DNA from: Cherax quadricarinatus
Lineage: Eukaryota > Arthropoda > Malacostraca > Decapoda > Parastacidae
Direction of reading: 5' to 3'
DNA: 64,000 bases
NCBI RefSeq assembly: GCF_038502225.1
Contig: NC_091369.1
Coordinates: 13,083,502-13,147,501 of the forward strand
Position 1 is the stretch's first letter. The number at the start of each line of letters is the position of its first letter. Under the pieces are notes generated by a model. The model was not told the DNA's origin, searched no databases, and saw only the letters and a list, made by a program, of their open reading frames with translations. Positions 54,694-64,000 of the stretch are shown piece by piece. A program made the translations under genes and the position numbers.

Positions 54694-55013
54694 TAAAACA
54701 CCAACACTAAACGCTTCCAAGAAAATTGAGCCTAATTTATGTTCAGTTATCTACATGATCTTAACAAGATTACAAGCAGAAACACCGTTTTAAAACGTTC
54801 TAAATATTTATGAAATGTTGTATACGATCTTGCTCCTTATCATGGGAATGTTATTACAGATTAGAACGCGTACACTCAGTAGCCTAGGGACTAGCGCGAG
54901 TATTATATACTAGATCAAGAGATACTGTTACGATCTAATTGAAGATAGAGCAGGAGACTTAACCTTTTTAAGATTACAGTCCCGCAGTGGATTGCCTAAT
55001 ATATCCACATACC

Positions 55014-55200
55014 CGCTTCGCCAGACTGTGGGAATAATCGTACGTGTCCATACCTCCTTCGCTAGACTGTGGGAATCATCGTATGTGTCCATACCTCCTT
55101 CGCCAGACTGTGGGAATCATCGTATGTGTCCATACCTCCTTCGCTAGACTGTGGGAATCATATGTGCCTGTACCTGTTTCACCAGACTGTGGCAATGATC
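55014..55200. repeat. 41-bp tandem repeat
   Basis: Four to five units of 'tccatacctccttcgccaga' + 'ctgtgggaatcatcgtatgtg'; the last is diverged (tacctgtttcaccaga). Confidence 0.9.
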
Positions 55201-55251
55201 AACATCACCAGTTTTATTAGGTACCAGTGTGAATTCAAAAGATATCAGGGT

Positions 55252-55560
55252 GTCCCGTAGCTCGATCGCTAGCGCACTTAGCTCACAAGCTGAGGTCCGG
55301 AGTTCGAATCTCCGGTACGGCTGGATAACATTAGGGACGTTTTTCCATAAGACACCTGCTGTCCATGTTCACCCATCAGTACAAAATGGGTACCTGGGTG
55401 TTAGTCGATTGATGTGGGTCGCATCCTGTGACAAAACTGATTTACTTTGCCCGAAATGCTAGGCATAACAAGCGGCTATCTATATAGTAATATGTCATTT
55501 ATATCAGCTAGGACTGTATACCTTGTAGATGTGCCTGTAGAAAAAAAAGATATTATTATA
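55252..55560 (+). mobile_element. tRNA-derived SINE, near full length
   Basis: Head 55252-55324 is tRNA-like: box A region 'tagctcgatcgctagcgcac', a hairpin 'cttagctcacaagctgag', and box B 'agttcgaatct'. Only four of seven acceptor-stem pairs form, so it is not a working tRNA gene. The body follows ('acacctgctgtccatgttca', 'gggtacctgggtgttagtcg', 'gtgggtcgcatcctgtgac') and then an A-run and 'tattattata'. RNA polymerase III transcription from A and B boxes is the known mode for such SINEs. Confidence 0.8.
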
Positions 55561-56224
55561 TAATATTAATAGCTTGGTTTTACTTTATATATGGATAGCT
55601 AGTGTGGCATGCAAAGAGTATGTAACCTTTATTCGGTGCATGTACACACCCTCATTAAAAGGCTACCCCTCTAACCAGCGAACTGGGTGCTAAGGGTCGG
55701 ACGATGGGGCCCCATCGTCAGATCAGTATCTAGGTTCAGCCAATGAGAAAGTGGATCTGGCAACTGTGGATGTGACGTGGTCACCACTCACGTTTCCACT
55801 CTTGTCATTTCCATTCGAGAGCTGGTTGAAGCACAGTCTGCTCTCTAGTAGCATTAATTCTGCTTGATTACCGTGGTGTGCACTAATACCTATTGATGTA
55901 CATAGTGTATATAGTGTACATACTGCTGTTTATACTTGGTGAAGGATAATATATGTCAAAGTCATTCAGCTGTTTATTTTGCTCCCTTTACACCCAAGAT
56001 AACAGGCTTTTTTTGTTCCTGGGTTGTAATGGCTAGCAACACAACAGCTGATAGTTTAATCTAAACTACTCCCTTACTTTCTACTATCACTTTTACTTCT
56101 ACTACTACTACTACTTCCATTACCAGCATTACCACTACATCACTTCTTTTTCTACATCTCTTGGTCCCATCCCTGTCCCCCTTACCTATATATACTTGCT
56201 CCCTCACTCTCGTGTGTTAGTGCG

Positions 56225-56340
56225 ACTTGTAAATGGGCCAAGTCGGACCGAAACGTAGTGGTAAGCTCCTCTCTCCTATGTGCGGGTTATTTGTGTATTG
56301 ATCCAGTCACGGTATTGTCTTTGTTCTTTATAGTTTATTA
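56225..56340. repeat. Fold-back family end fragment
   Basis: 'ccaagtcggaccgaaacgta', 'ctcctctctcctatgtgcgg', 'gttatttgtgtattgatcca' and 'gtcacggtattgt'. Same as 58255-58365. Confidence 0.7.
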
Positions 56341-56730
56341 TAATTTTTTTTATCGTTAAGAGATCGAGTCCCATACCCCATTATTTGGTTCCCATATCCC
56401 CCAGGGGTATGAGTACCCCAGGTGTAGAACCCCTGATTTAGAGGAATAAGCCCCATTAGATATAATCATCACTTGTGCACTGCAATACGTAAGTCAGTAC
56501 AGAATATTAAACAGGGAACGATAGGCTGGAAGGACCTTTGTTTCCTACCTGATCTTTATCTCCTCCTCTCCTTTCTTCTTCTCCATTACTTTATTTTCTT
56601 TGCCTTTCCTTTCTTCTGCCAAGTTACTCCTCTCTGAGTTTTTGATCTCACCTTCCTGGGCCATTAGCTCTCCTGGGGTGCTTCTCTTTCTTATATTTCT
56701 CTCTTATACTTAGACTTCTGCTGCTTGTTG

Positions 56731-56733
<3 letters not shown>

Positions 56734-56805
<72 letters not shown>

Positions 56806-56827
56806 GTACTACTACCACCTCTACCAC
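56734..56827. repeat. (ACT)n microsatellite
   Basis: About 26 cta/act units with one change (actagtact) and degenerate edges. Confidence 0.95.
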
Positions 56828-56886
56828 TACCACTACTACTTTTATTCTACTTTCTCCTTCATTCTCCCGGAACCGCCCTTCCCCAC

Positions 56887-57449
<563 letters not shown>

Positions 57450-57469
57450 CCCTTCCCCTAGCTCTTCTG

Positions 57470-57485
57470 TGAGTGAAATTCTCTG

Positions 57486-57530
<45 letters not shown>

Positions 57531-57610
57531 CAACCCAGTAGACAAGCTGCATTTCCAAGCTTATGTGCTTACCATTCTCCTTTAAATAATAAGATATTAC
57601 AAGGGCTCCA
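57470..57610. repeat. (CT)n-containing interspersed repeat, reverse copy of 35300
   Basis: 'gtgagtgaaattctctgtct', (ct)n, 'cagtcaacccagtagacaag', 'ctgcatttccaagcttatgt' and 'aaataataagatattacaag'; reverse complement of the flanks of the (GA)n at 35396. Confidence 0.85.
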
Positions 57611-57659
57611 GTGGAAACAGTGGACTGAGAGATACTATATGTCACTATGTATAATAACT

Positions 57660-57900
57660 GAACTCACCTAAATTTGTGTACCTGTACTTAGGTGTACTTG
57701 TACTTATGTATATCTGTACTTGTGTATACCTGTACGTAGGTGTACCTGTACTTATGTATACCTGTACTTAGGTATAACTGTACGTATGTGTACCTGTACT
57801 TATGTGTACCTGTGCTTATGTGTACCTGTACTTATGTATACCTGTACTTAGGTATAACTGTACGTATGTATACCTGTACTTATGTGTACCTGTTTCCTAA
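57660..57900. repeat. Degenerate 'tgtacctgtacttatg' repeat
   Basis: About 15 imperfect units of 16 bp (tgtacctgtacttatg, tataactgtacgtatg), ending in 'aataaacttacttact' as near 1925. Confidence 0.85.
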
Positions 57901-57964
57901 ATAAACTTACTTACTGAAGAGAGACATTGATCATATTAATACCTTTGATATACCTTCAATGAGT

Positions 57965-58045
57965 TCCCAGAGTTTTCCTGCTCCCAGAGCCTGGCCATGA
58001 GCCAGGCTCGTTTGGTGCTAGCCTGGTCAACCAGGCTGTTGCTGC
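57965..58045 (-). repeat. Fragment of the 'ggatcaggcc / gcctggtca' family
   Basis: 'gcctggccatgagccaggct' and 'agcctggtcaaccaggctgt' near 57988-58045; both are small hairpins. Similar words at 60640-60710 ('ccaccaggctgttggtgcca'). Confidence 0.5.
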
Positions 58046-58254
58046 TGGCGGCCCACTGCCCCACACACAGCGCGCAGACTATACATGGACACCTCTACTG
58101 GCAACAATATCTTTTCCCCCTCAGTGTCGAAAACAATATAGATAGTATAAAAAAAATATAAGCTTTTAAAATGGCACAGATTTTGAACATGTCGGAATTG
58201 AAGAACAAAATGGAGCAATACCGTCAGTGGAACAAGCACAAATAATCCACATAC

Positions 58255-58368
58255 GGGACTAGTCAATGGTCTAAATCGGACCGAAACGTCGCCGTAAGCT
58301 TCTCTTTCCTATGTTCGGGTTATTCGTGCATTGTTCCAGTCACGGTATTGTGTCTTTTTATTCTTTTC
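58255..58368. repeat. Fold-back family end fragment
   Basis: 'taaatcggaccgaaacgtcg', 'cttctctttcctatgttcgg', 'gttattcgtgcattgttcca' and 'gtcacggtattgtg'. Confidence 0.7.
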
Positions 58369-58509
58369 AGGGCCCCCTGATTAGTTTGGGTCAGTAGGGC
58401 TTCTGCAGTGCTCCTCCAATCTTAATGTTAATCCTACATGGTTCAATTTTTTCGAAAATGTGACTGATAAAGTACATCTAGAACTGAATTACGCGCTGTC
58501 AGAAATTCT

Positions 58510-59245
58510 GGTGGGCCATAACGACTGGTGGGTCAGAAAGACTCTGGTGGGTCATAAAGACTCTGGTGGGCCATAAAGACTGGTGGGCCATAAAGACTCT
58601 GGTGGGTCATAAAGACTCTGGTGGGTCATAAAGACTCTGGTGGGTCATAAAGACTCTGGTGGGCCATAAAGACTGGTGGGTCATAAAGACTCTGGTGGGT
58701 CATAACGACTCTGGTGGGTCATAACGACTCTGGTGGGCCATAAAGACTCTGGTGGGTCATAAAGACTCTGGTGGGCCATAAAGACTGGTGGGTCATAAAG
58801 ACTCTGGTGGGTCATAAAGACTGGTGGGCCATAAAGACTCTGGTGGGTCATAAAGACTCTGGTGGGTCATAAAGACTCTGGTGGGCCATAAAGACTGGTG
58901 GGCCATAAAGACTCTGGTGGGTCATAAAGACTCTGGTGGGTCATAAAGACTGTGGGGGGCCATAAAGACTGGTGGGCCATAAAGACTCTGGTGGGTCATA
59001 AAGACTCTGGTGGGTCATAAAGACTCTGGTGGGTCATAAAGACTCTGGTGGGCCATAAAGACTGGTGGGCCATAAAGACTCTGGTGGGTCATAAAGACTC
59101 TGGTGGGCCATAAAGACTGGTGGGCCATAAAGACTCTGGTGGGTCATAAAGACTCTGGTGGGTCATAAAGACTCTGGTGGGTCAGAAAGACTCTGGTGGG
59201 TCAGAAAGACTGAGGTGGGTCAGAAAGACTAAGGTGGGTCTACCT
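58510..59245. repeat. 19-bp / 15-bp minisatellite
   Basis: Units 'ggtgggtcataaagactct' (19 bp) alternate irregularly with the 15-bp form 'ggtgggccataaaga(ct)'. The ggcc/ggtc choice correlates with unit length. It ends in a local inversion at 59225-59300, where 'aggtgggtctacctaccta' faces 'taggtagacccacttt'. Confidence 0.93.
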
Positions 59246-59317
59246 ACCTAAATGGAGGTAGGTAGACCCACTTTAATCTTTCTGACGCACCAAAGTCTTT
59301 GACCCACCAGAGTCTTT

Positions 59318-59462
59318 ATGGTCAGAAAGACTCTAGTGGGTCAGAAAGACCCTGGTGGGTCAGAAAGACCCTGGTGGGTCAGAAAGACTCTGGTGGGCCT
59401 GAAAGACCCTGGTGGGTCAGAAAGACCCTGGTGGGTCAGAAAGACCCTGGTGGGTCAGAAAG
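59318..59462. repeat. 19-bp minisatellite, second block
   Basis: Seven units of 'ggtgggtcagaaagaccct', related to the block at 58510 with gtcaga in place of gtcata. Confidence 0.93.
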
Positions 59463-59567
59463 CAGGAAGGATAGAGGTGTCGAGGGATTTCGATCGCCTT
59501 ACCTAACCCTTGTCAGATTAATACCTCAAGGAAGGTTCCTTGATGCCGGTGAGCATATGCTGTGAGC

Positions 59568-59770
59568 TCACAGAGTGAGCACATATAGTGAGCACATGTA
59601 GTGAGCACATGTAGTGAGCACATGTAGTGAGCACATGTAGTGAGCACATGTAGTGAGCACATGTAGTGAGCACATGTAGTGAGCACATGTAGTGAGCACA
59701 TGAAGTGAGCACTTAGAATGAGCACGTGTAGTGAGCTCATAGAGTGAGCACATATAGTGAGCACATAAAC
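59568..59770. repeat. 13-bp minisatellite
   Basis: About 15 copies of agtgagcacatgt; edges carry agtgagcacatat. Reading-frame repeats on - are artefacts of three 13-bp units. Confidence 0.95.
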
Positions 59771-60114
59771 ACTAGAACACAACACTTAAGCGTGAGCCAC
59801 AAGGATGGGTAGAGGGAGGGAGAGAAGAGAGTGCTATACTTCAAAGACTAATAAACGCATTCTCGGCCATAACGGCGATAATCCCATCCAAGAAACTCCA
59901 CTTCTGGTCCTTGGAGTCTCAGCCTCACTCACTCTCCCAGGCCTAAATAGCAATTGCTGCCAAGTTATTAGTTAATAAAGTCAAGTTTTAATGAGAAGTT
60001 GGGTTTTCTGGTCTGATATTAATGAAGTCGAGGCCATAACTATGATGTATGAGGCCGCTAGACTTAACCACCTCAGCCTGGCCACACTTACTGCTGCTTA
60101 CTGCATTGTGCACC

Positions 60115-60560
60115 AGTCGATAGCCAGATAACAGGCTATTGTGCATCAGACGATAGTCAGATAACAGGCTACTGTGAATAAGACGGTAGGCAGATAACAG
60201 GCTATTGTGCACTAGACGATAGTCAGATAACAGGCTATTGTGGATATGACGGTAGGCAGATAACAGGCTATTGTGGATAAGATGGTAGGCAGATAACAGG
60301 CCATTGTGGATAAGACGGTAGATAACAGAATGTTGTGGATAAGACCGTAGATAAATGACAGGCTATTGTGGATAAGACGGTAGACAGATAACAGGCTATT
60401 GTGGATAAGACGGTAGACAGATAACAGGCTATTGTGGATAAGACGGTAGATAGATAACAGGTTATTGTGGATAAGATGGCAGATAGATGATAGGCTATTG
60501 TGGATAAGACGGTAGATAGATAAGAAAATATTGTGGATAAGACGCTGAAGATAAGAGAAT
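60115..60560. repeat. 33-bp tandem repeat
   Basis: About 13 imperfect units of 'cagataacaggctattgtgg' + 'ataagacggtaga', progressively shorter and diverged at both edges. Confidence 0.9.
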
Positions 60561-60690
60561 ATTTTAAATAAGATAATTTGTTACCCGTAAGTTACCTGTA
60601 GAGGCACCGGCTGCCCGGTCTCAGACCAGACCTCCATACTGTTGATCCAATCCACCAGGCTGTTGGTGCCAGCCACACCCAGTGCAACGT

Positions 60691-61734
60691 AAGCACCACA
60701 GCCTGGCTCATCAGGAAATGACCCGATGGACATGTCAAATTCCCCCTTGAAAGCAGCCAGAGGCTTATTGGCAATTCCCCGTACGTATGAAGGAAGGGGT
60801 TTTGAAAAGTCATGGTTCCCTTACACTCACTGAGTCATCTCTTCGTGTACTCTCCGCGACCCTGCTTTTCATTAGAGGTATTTTGCACCATCGGCCAAGC
60901 CCATGTAGGTGGTGATTTTGGTGTGCGGGTTCAGACCAATCCTTGGAGAACTTTCCAGGCATATTTTAGTGGGTCTGATGCTGTGCTCTATCCTTCTTAA
61001 GAGGATGTGACTTGAACCTGATTGGCTTGGGCCAGTAGCTTGGGCCAGTAGGTGACTTGGACCTGCCTAGCATAGGAAAGTAGTCCTGCTGCAGTGCTCC
61101 TTCTTCCTTTTGTTCTTATGATATATCTTTCTCGACTACGTTTCAAGGTGTACAGTTAGTGGGAGTTCAAGTGTTCCCGGTGATTCAGGTGCCTGACTGA
61201 GTTTATACAAGTTGTGAAGGTTCTCTTGCTGCCTTACAAGAAGCTGTTAGTACAGGGCCCTATTACAGCCTTTCTTGTATAATATCACTAACTCTGTCGT
61301 AATAATAGATTTGATATTGACGAATTTGTAAACTGAAGACTAAATTGTTTACTTGTTAGTGGGACAGGGAGTATCCATACCCCTTGTGGGCATGGGAACC
61401 AAATAATGGGGGTATGGGACTCCATCTCTGAATAATTAAAAAAAATGTTTTCAGATTTGAATAAACTATCACTGGTTGTGTTGCTAGTTATCCATATGTA
61501 AGTAAAACCTAGCTATTGACATCTTTCGAAGTCATACTGGTACCTAATAGTACTGGTGATGATTACCAGTTTGGTGAAGCGGGTATTACACACCACCAAT
61601 CCATTGGTGGTCTGTAATGGTAAAAAGGTGAAGTACACCTACTAGGCTAAGTGTTTAATCCACATTAATGACCTTTTCCAATAATTTTTATGACCTAGTA
61701 ATGTCCTTGAACTATACTGATAAAATGTGAAAGT
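60691..61734. other. Spacer, no gene seen
   Basis: Contains LINE-tail-like words of the CR1 family near 61020-61110 ('gacttggacctgcctagcat', 'tgctgcagtgctccttcttc'), so a decayed CR1-like 3' end probably lies there. No supported ORF. Confidence 0.5.
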
Positions 61735-62205
61735 TAAGACACATGTGCAACATCTGGATATCTTTATTGTAGACGTTTCGCCATCCAGTGGCTTTATCAA
61801 TACAGATTCTAGGACATAATAGGAAGACAGTAGAACTATATACAAAAGATGAGGTAATCAGTCCCTCGGCCTTGGAGTTAGTGTTCACAGCATCGTGGTG
61901 GAGGAGAATCTGGAGCAAAGGCAAGAAGACTGGCGGTTATATAGGCGTCAGTGGATAGGGACGGGCAGCAGACGAGGGCAAAGTCACTGGTAGGCGGGAT
62001 TTCCCAGTGGAAGTAGGTCCTTCCCAAAGAGATGGGTTAGTTGCAGCAGCCGTGAAGAAGGTCTTGTAGATGTCCTCTGAACCAAGATTCCATGATGTTG
62101 CAGTGCCTGACAAGTTGTGCAAGAAAGGTATACTGATAAAGCCACTGGAGGGCGAAACGTCTACAAAGTAAAGATACCTAGATGATGCGGTGTCTAATTC
62201 TTTAC
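61735..62205. repeat. Paired copies of the 'gaaacg / agacgtttcgcc' dispersed repeat
   Basis: 61735-61880 ('acatgtgcaacatctggata', 'gtagacgtttcgccatccag', 'tggctttatcaatacag') and 62125-62205 ('aaagccactggagggcgaaa', 'cgtctacaaagtaaagatac') are inverted with respect to each other, enclosing about 250 bp. Confidence 0.65.
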
Positions 62206-62216
62206 TTCCTCTTCAG

Positions 62217-63150
62217 ATGATCTCAAAGCTGTTGCTGGCTACATCCTCAACTATGGTGCTAACGTGAGATTAGTGAGAATGATGTACATAGCCTATGTTA
62301 GGTCCTTAATTGATTATTCTGCTCCTATGTTGATATTAGCTAGGGAAAGTTCTCTCCGACCCTTGAAGTTTATCCAAAACGTAGCTCTCAGAATCATTCC
62401 TGGCTGTCCCGAATATGAGGAAGGAGCTTGGTAACTCTAGTATCAGTGATAGGATTATTGAGATTAACAGTGTACTCGGTATTAGAATGTTAAGAAATGA
62501 ACCAGACGCTGTCACAATGAATCTTGCTAAATGTCTAGAAGTAAATACACATAAATCTAAATGGGTTGTGAAAACATGCAGTTATATAATGTTTTATAAT
62601 CTGCATAAACTGTATCACTGTAGACAACAAGAGCATTTCAACCCTCCATGGAAGATGTGTTCATTTAATATCACATACCTGCAAGTCCCTCCCGAAAAGC
62701 TCATTGCTAGTAATCCCATCCTTAAATCACTTGTTAAAGCAACTGCTCAAGAAGAAATTTCTCGCCTAGCTAGTAGTAATTTATCACAAGTTATATACAC
62801 TGATGGATCTAAACAAGAGTCTTCTGGCAGGGCTGCAGCTGCTCTTGTTGCCACCTTCCTAGTTAAGAACGATAATAAATTTGTTGAGTCAGGCATAAGA
62901 ATTAACAACTGGGCATCTATACTGCAAACTGAATTGTTTGCAAACCTAATGACGCTAAAGCTAATTTATGACACTGACCCTGACTATAATGATTACCAAT
63001 TCTATGTCATCACTGGAGGCTCTTGACTCACATAAGAACTAATAACATGCTCACTGGAGAAGCCAGGTATATCCAAATGCTCTTGCGCTACCATCCAAAG
63101 GATGGATATGGAGTGCACAATAAACTAGCCACTTCGGTGCCAAAAATATA
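62217..63150 (+). pseudogene. Non-LTR LINE fragment: RT C-terminus plus RNase H domain, broken
   Basis: From 62219 the frame reads DDLKAVAGYILNYGANVRLV, then MMYIAYVRSLIDYSAPMLIL, RESSLRPLKFIQNVALRIIP, the C-terminal part of a reverse transcriptase. A frameshift near 62412 moves to the frame starting MRKELGNSSISDRIIEINSV (62415-63026). That frame holds an RNase H domain: VIYTDGSKQESSGRAAAALV (first catalytic Asp) and ASILQTELFANLMTLKLIYD (catalytic Glu). The third motif is spoiled (YVITGGS then stop). Beyond it, ARYIQMLLRYHPKDGYGVHN continues in another frame. RNase H downstream of the RT is typical of the I group of LINEs. Confidence 0.75.
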
Positions 63151-63640
63151 ATCTAAATCTTAATTTGTTTAAATATTCTACAATTCTGCTGTTTGGGATA
63201 AAAATCTGGTTGTGTAGACACACGTACCAACTTTCTATATAATACCTCACATTTTCTCTTCTTCTTCAGTGATCTTGTCATCGTCACTTGTGTTTCTAAT
63301 ATTAATTCAGTTTTCACAAACTTTAATAAAAGATTCACTTCTGCCTTGCTCTTATCTTCTCTTTCCTTTCCGATGTTTCTTTCCTCGTCTTTCCTTACGT
63401 TTATGTAAACATTTTAGGCTTGTTGGACTCTCTCACAGGTCACGTGACTGGCCCTATATTTTTTCAGTCATTTCTTTGAATTCATGGTTCCCCAAAACTC
63501 TCCATTCAGCTCTTCCTTATTATTTGATCTTGTTTTCCTGTTTTTGGATAAAAACTGTTTATTTCCAGTTTTATGTATGTTACAAAACACTTTGCTCGTA
63601 TATATGTTTGTTCTTTGTAATCGTTTACTTCTAGTTTTTC

Positions 63641-63652
<12 letters not shown>

Positions 63653-63706
<54 letters not shown>

Positions 63707-63726
63707 TGTGTGTGTGTGTGTGTATG
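63653..63726. repeat. (GT)n microsatellite
   Basis: About 36 gt units with two gta interruptions (63699 and 63723). Confidence 0.96.
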
Positions 63727-63917
63727 TGCCCAGCTACACAGACATGTGCAAAACGAGCTGTGCCACTTGTCCCTAGGAGCGTCACAGGACTGCCAATAAA
63801 GATCACTTCTCCGTGTCAGGCAAGACTCTCGTCTCGCCAGCAAACTGACTCCCCAAGACTGTGCTGGCTGACAATTTTTAATTAACGGCGTCTCGGGTGG
63901 ATAACTCTCCCGTCAAC

Positions 63918-64000
63918 ACTCCACTGTGATGGTCACCACCGCACTGTAACAGTCTCCTCCGCCCTATAACAGTCTCCACAGCCCTGTGGCAGTTCCCACT
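63918..64000. repeat. Start of a tandem repeat cut by the window edge
   Basis: 'ccgcactgtaacagtctcct', 'ccgccctataacagtctcca' and 'cagccctgtggcagttccca': period 20, at least four imperfect units. Confidence 0.75.

Noticed and set aside
55252..55324. Functional tRNA gene
   Set aside because: A and B boxes are present but the acceptor stem pairs at only four of seven positions and it is fused to a SINE body with copies elsewhere.

Overview
This is eukaryotic, invertebrate-type nuclear DNA, dense in introns, nested non-LTR retrotransposons, SINE-like repeats, small inverted-repeat transposons, microsatellites and minisatellites. I infer an arthropod, most likely a decapod crustacean (crayfish, shrimp or crab type); the sequence does not name the species. 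There are no bacterial operons, CRISPR arrays or rRNA genes.

One host gene is clear. Seven exons between 4312 and 26704 on the + strand join with consistent splice sites and reading phases into a 356-residue protein. It matches CGRRF1 (cell growth regulator with RING finger domain 1), a membrane-anchored RING E3 ubiquitin ligase. Its introns are packed with transposons. Intron 2 (10.4 kb) holds an old RTE-like LINE, invaded by a CR1-like LINE (E1, 9549-15785), which was invaded in turn by a younger RTE-like LINE (13218-15370). Introns 3 and 5 hold two near-identical RTE 3' ends in opposite orientation, so they flank exons 4 and 5.

From 26.7 to 37 kb there is no recognisable host gene: LINE fragments, SINE-like repeats, TA-flanked MITEs, a hAT-like element, a T-rich minisatellite and a palindromic 33-bp minisatellite. 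At 37212-40168 lies a second CR1-like copy (E2, - strand). Over most of its length it is nearly identical to E1. In a block of about 945 bp (roughly 37715-38660), however, it differs from E1 by about 155 A-to-G changes on the element's sense strand and only a handful of other changes. This is the signature of ADAR-type A-to-I hyperediting of the retrotransposon RNA before it was copied back into DNA, and it is the most striking thing in the window.

From 42 to 48 kb, two large minisatellites (39-bp and 33-bp units) have lengths divisible by three and therefore show very long ORFs on both strands; I do not regard these as genes. From 48 to 64 kb there are more arrays (25-bp, 41-bp, 19-bp, 13-bp and 33-bp units), pure microsatellites, a tRNA-derived SINE, an inverted-repeat element sitting inside an (AT)n tract, and fragments of two further LINE families, one carrying an RNase H domain.
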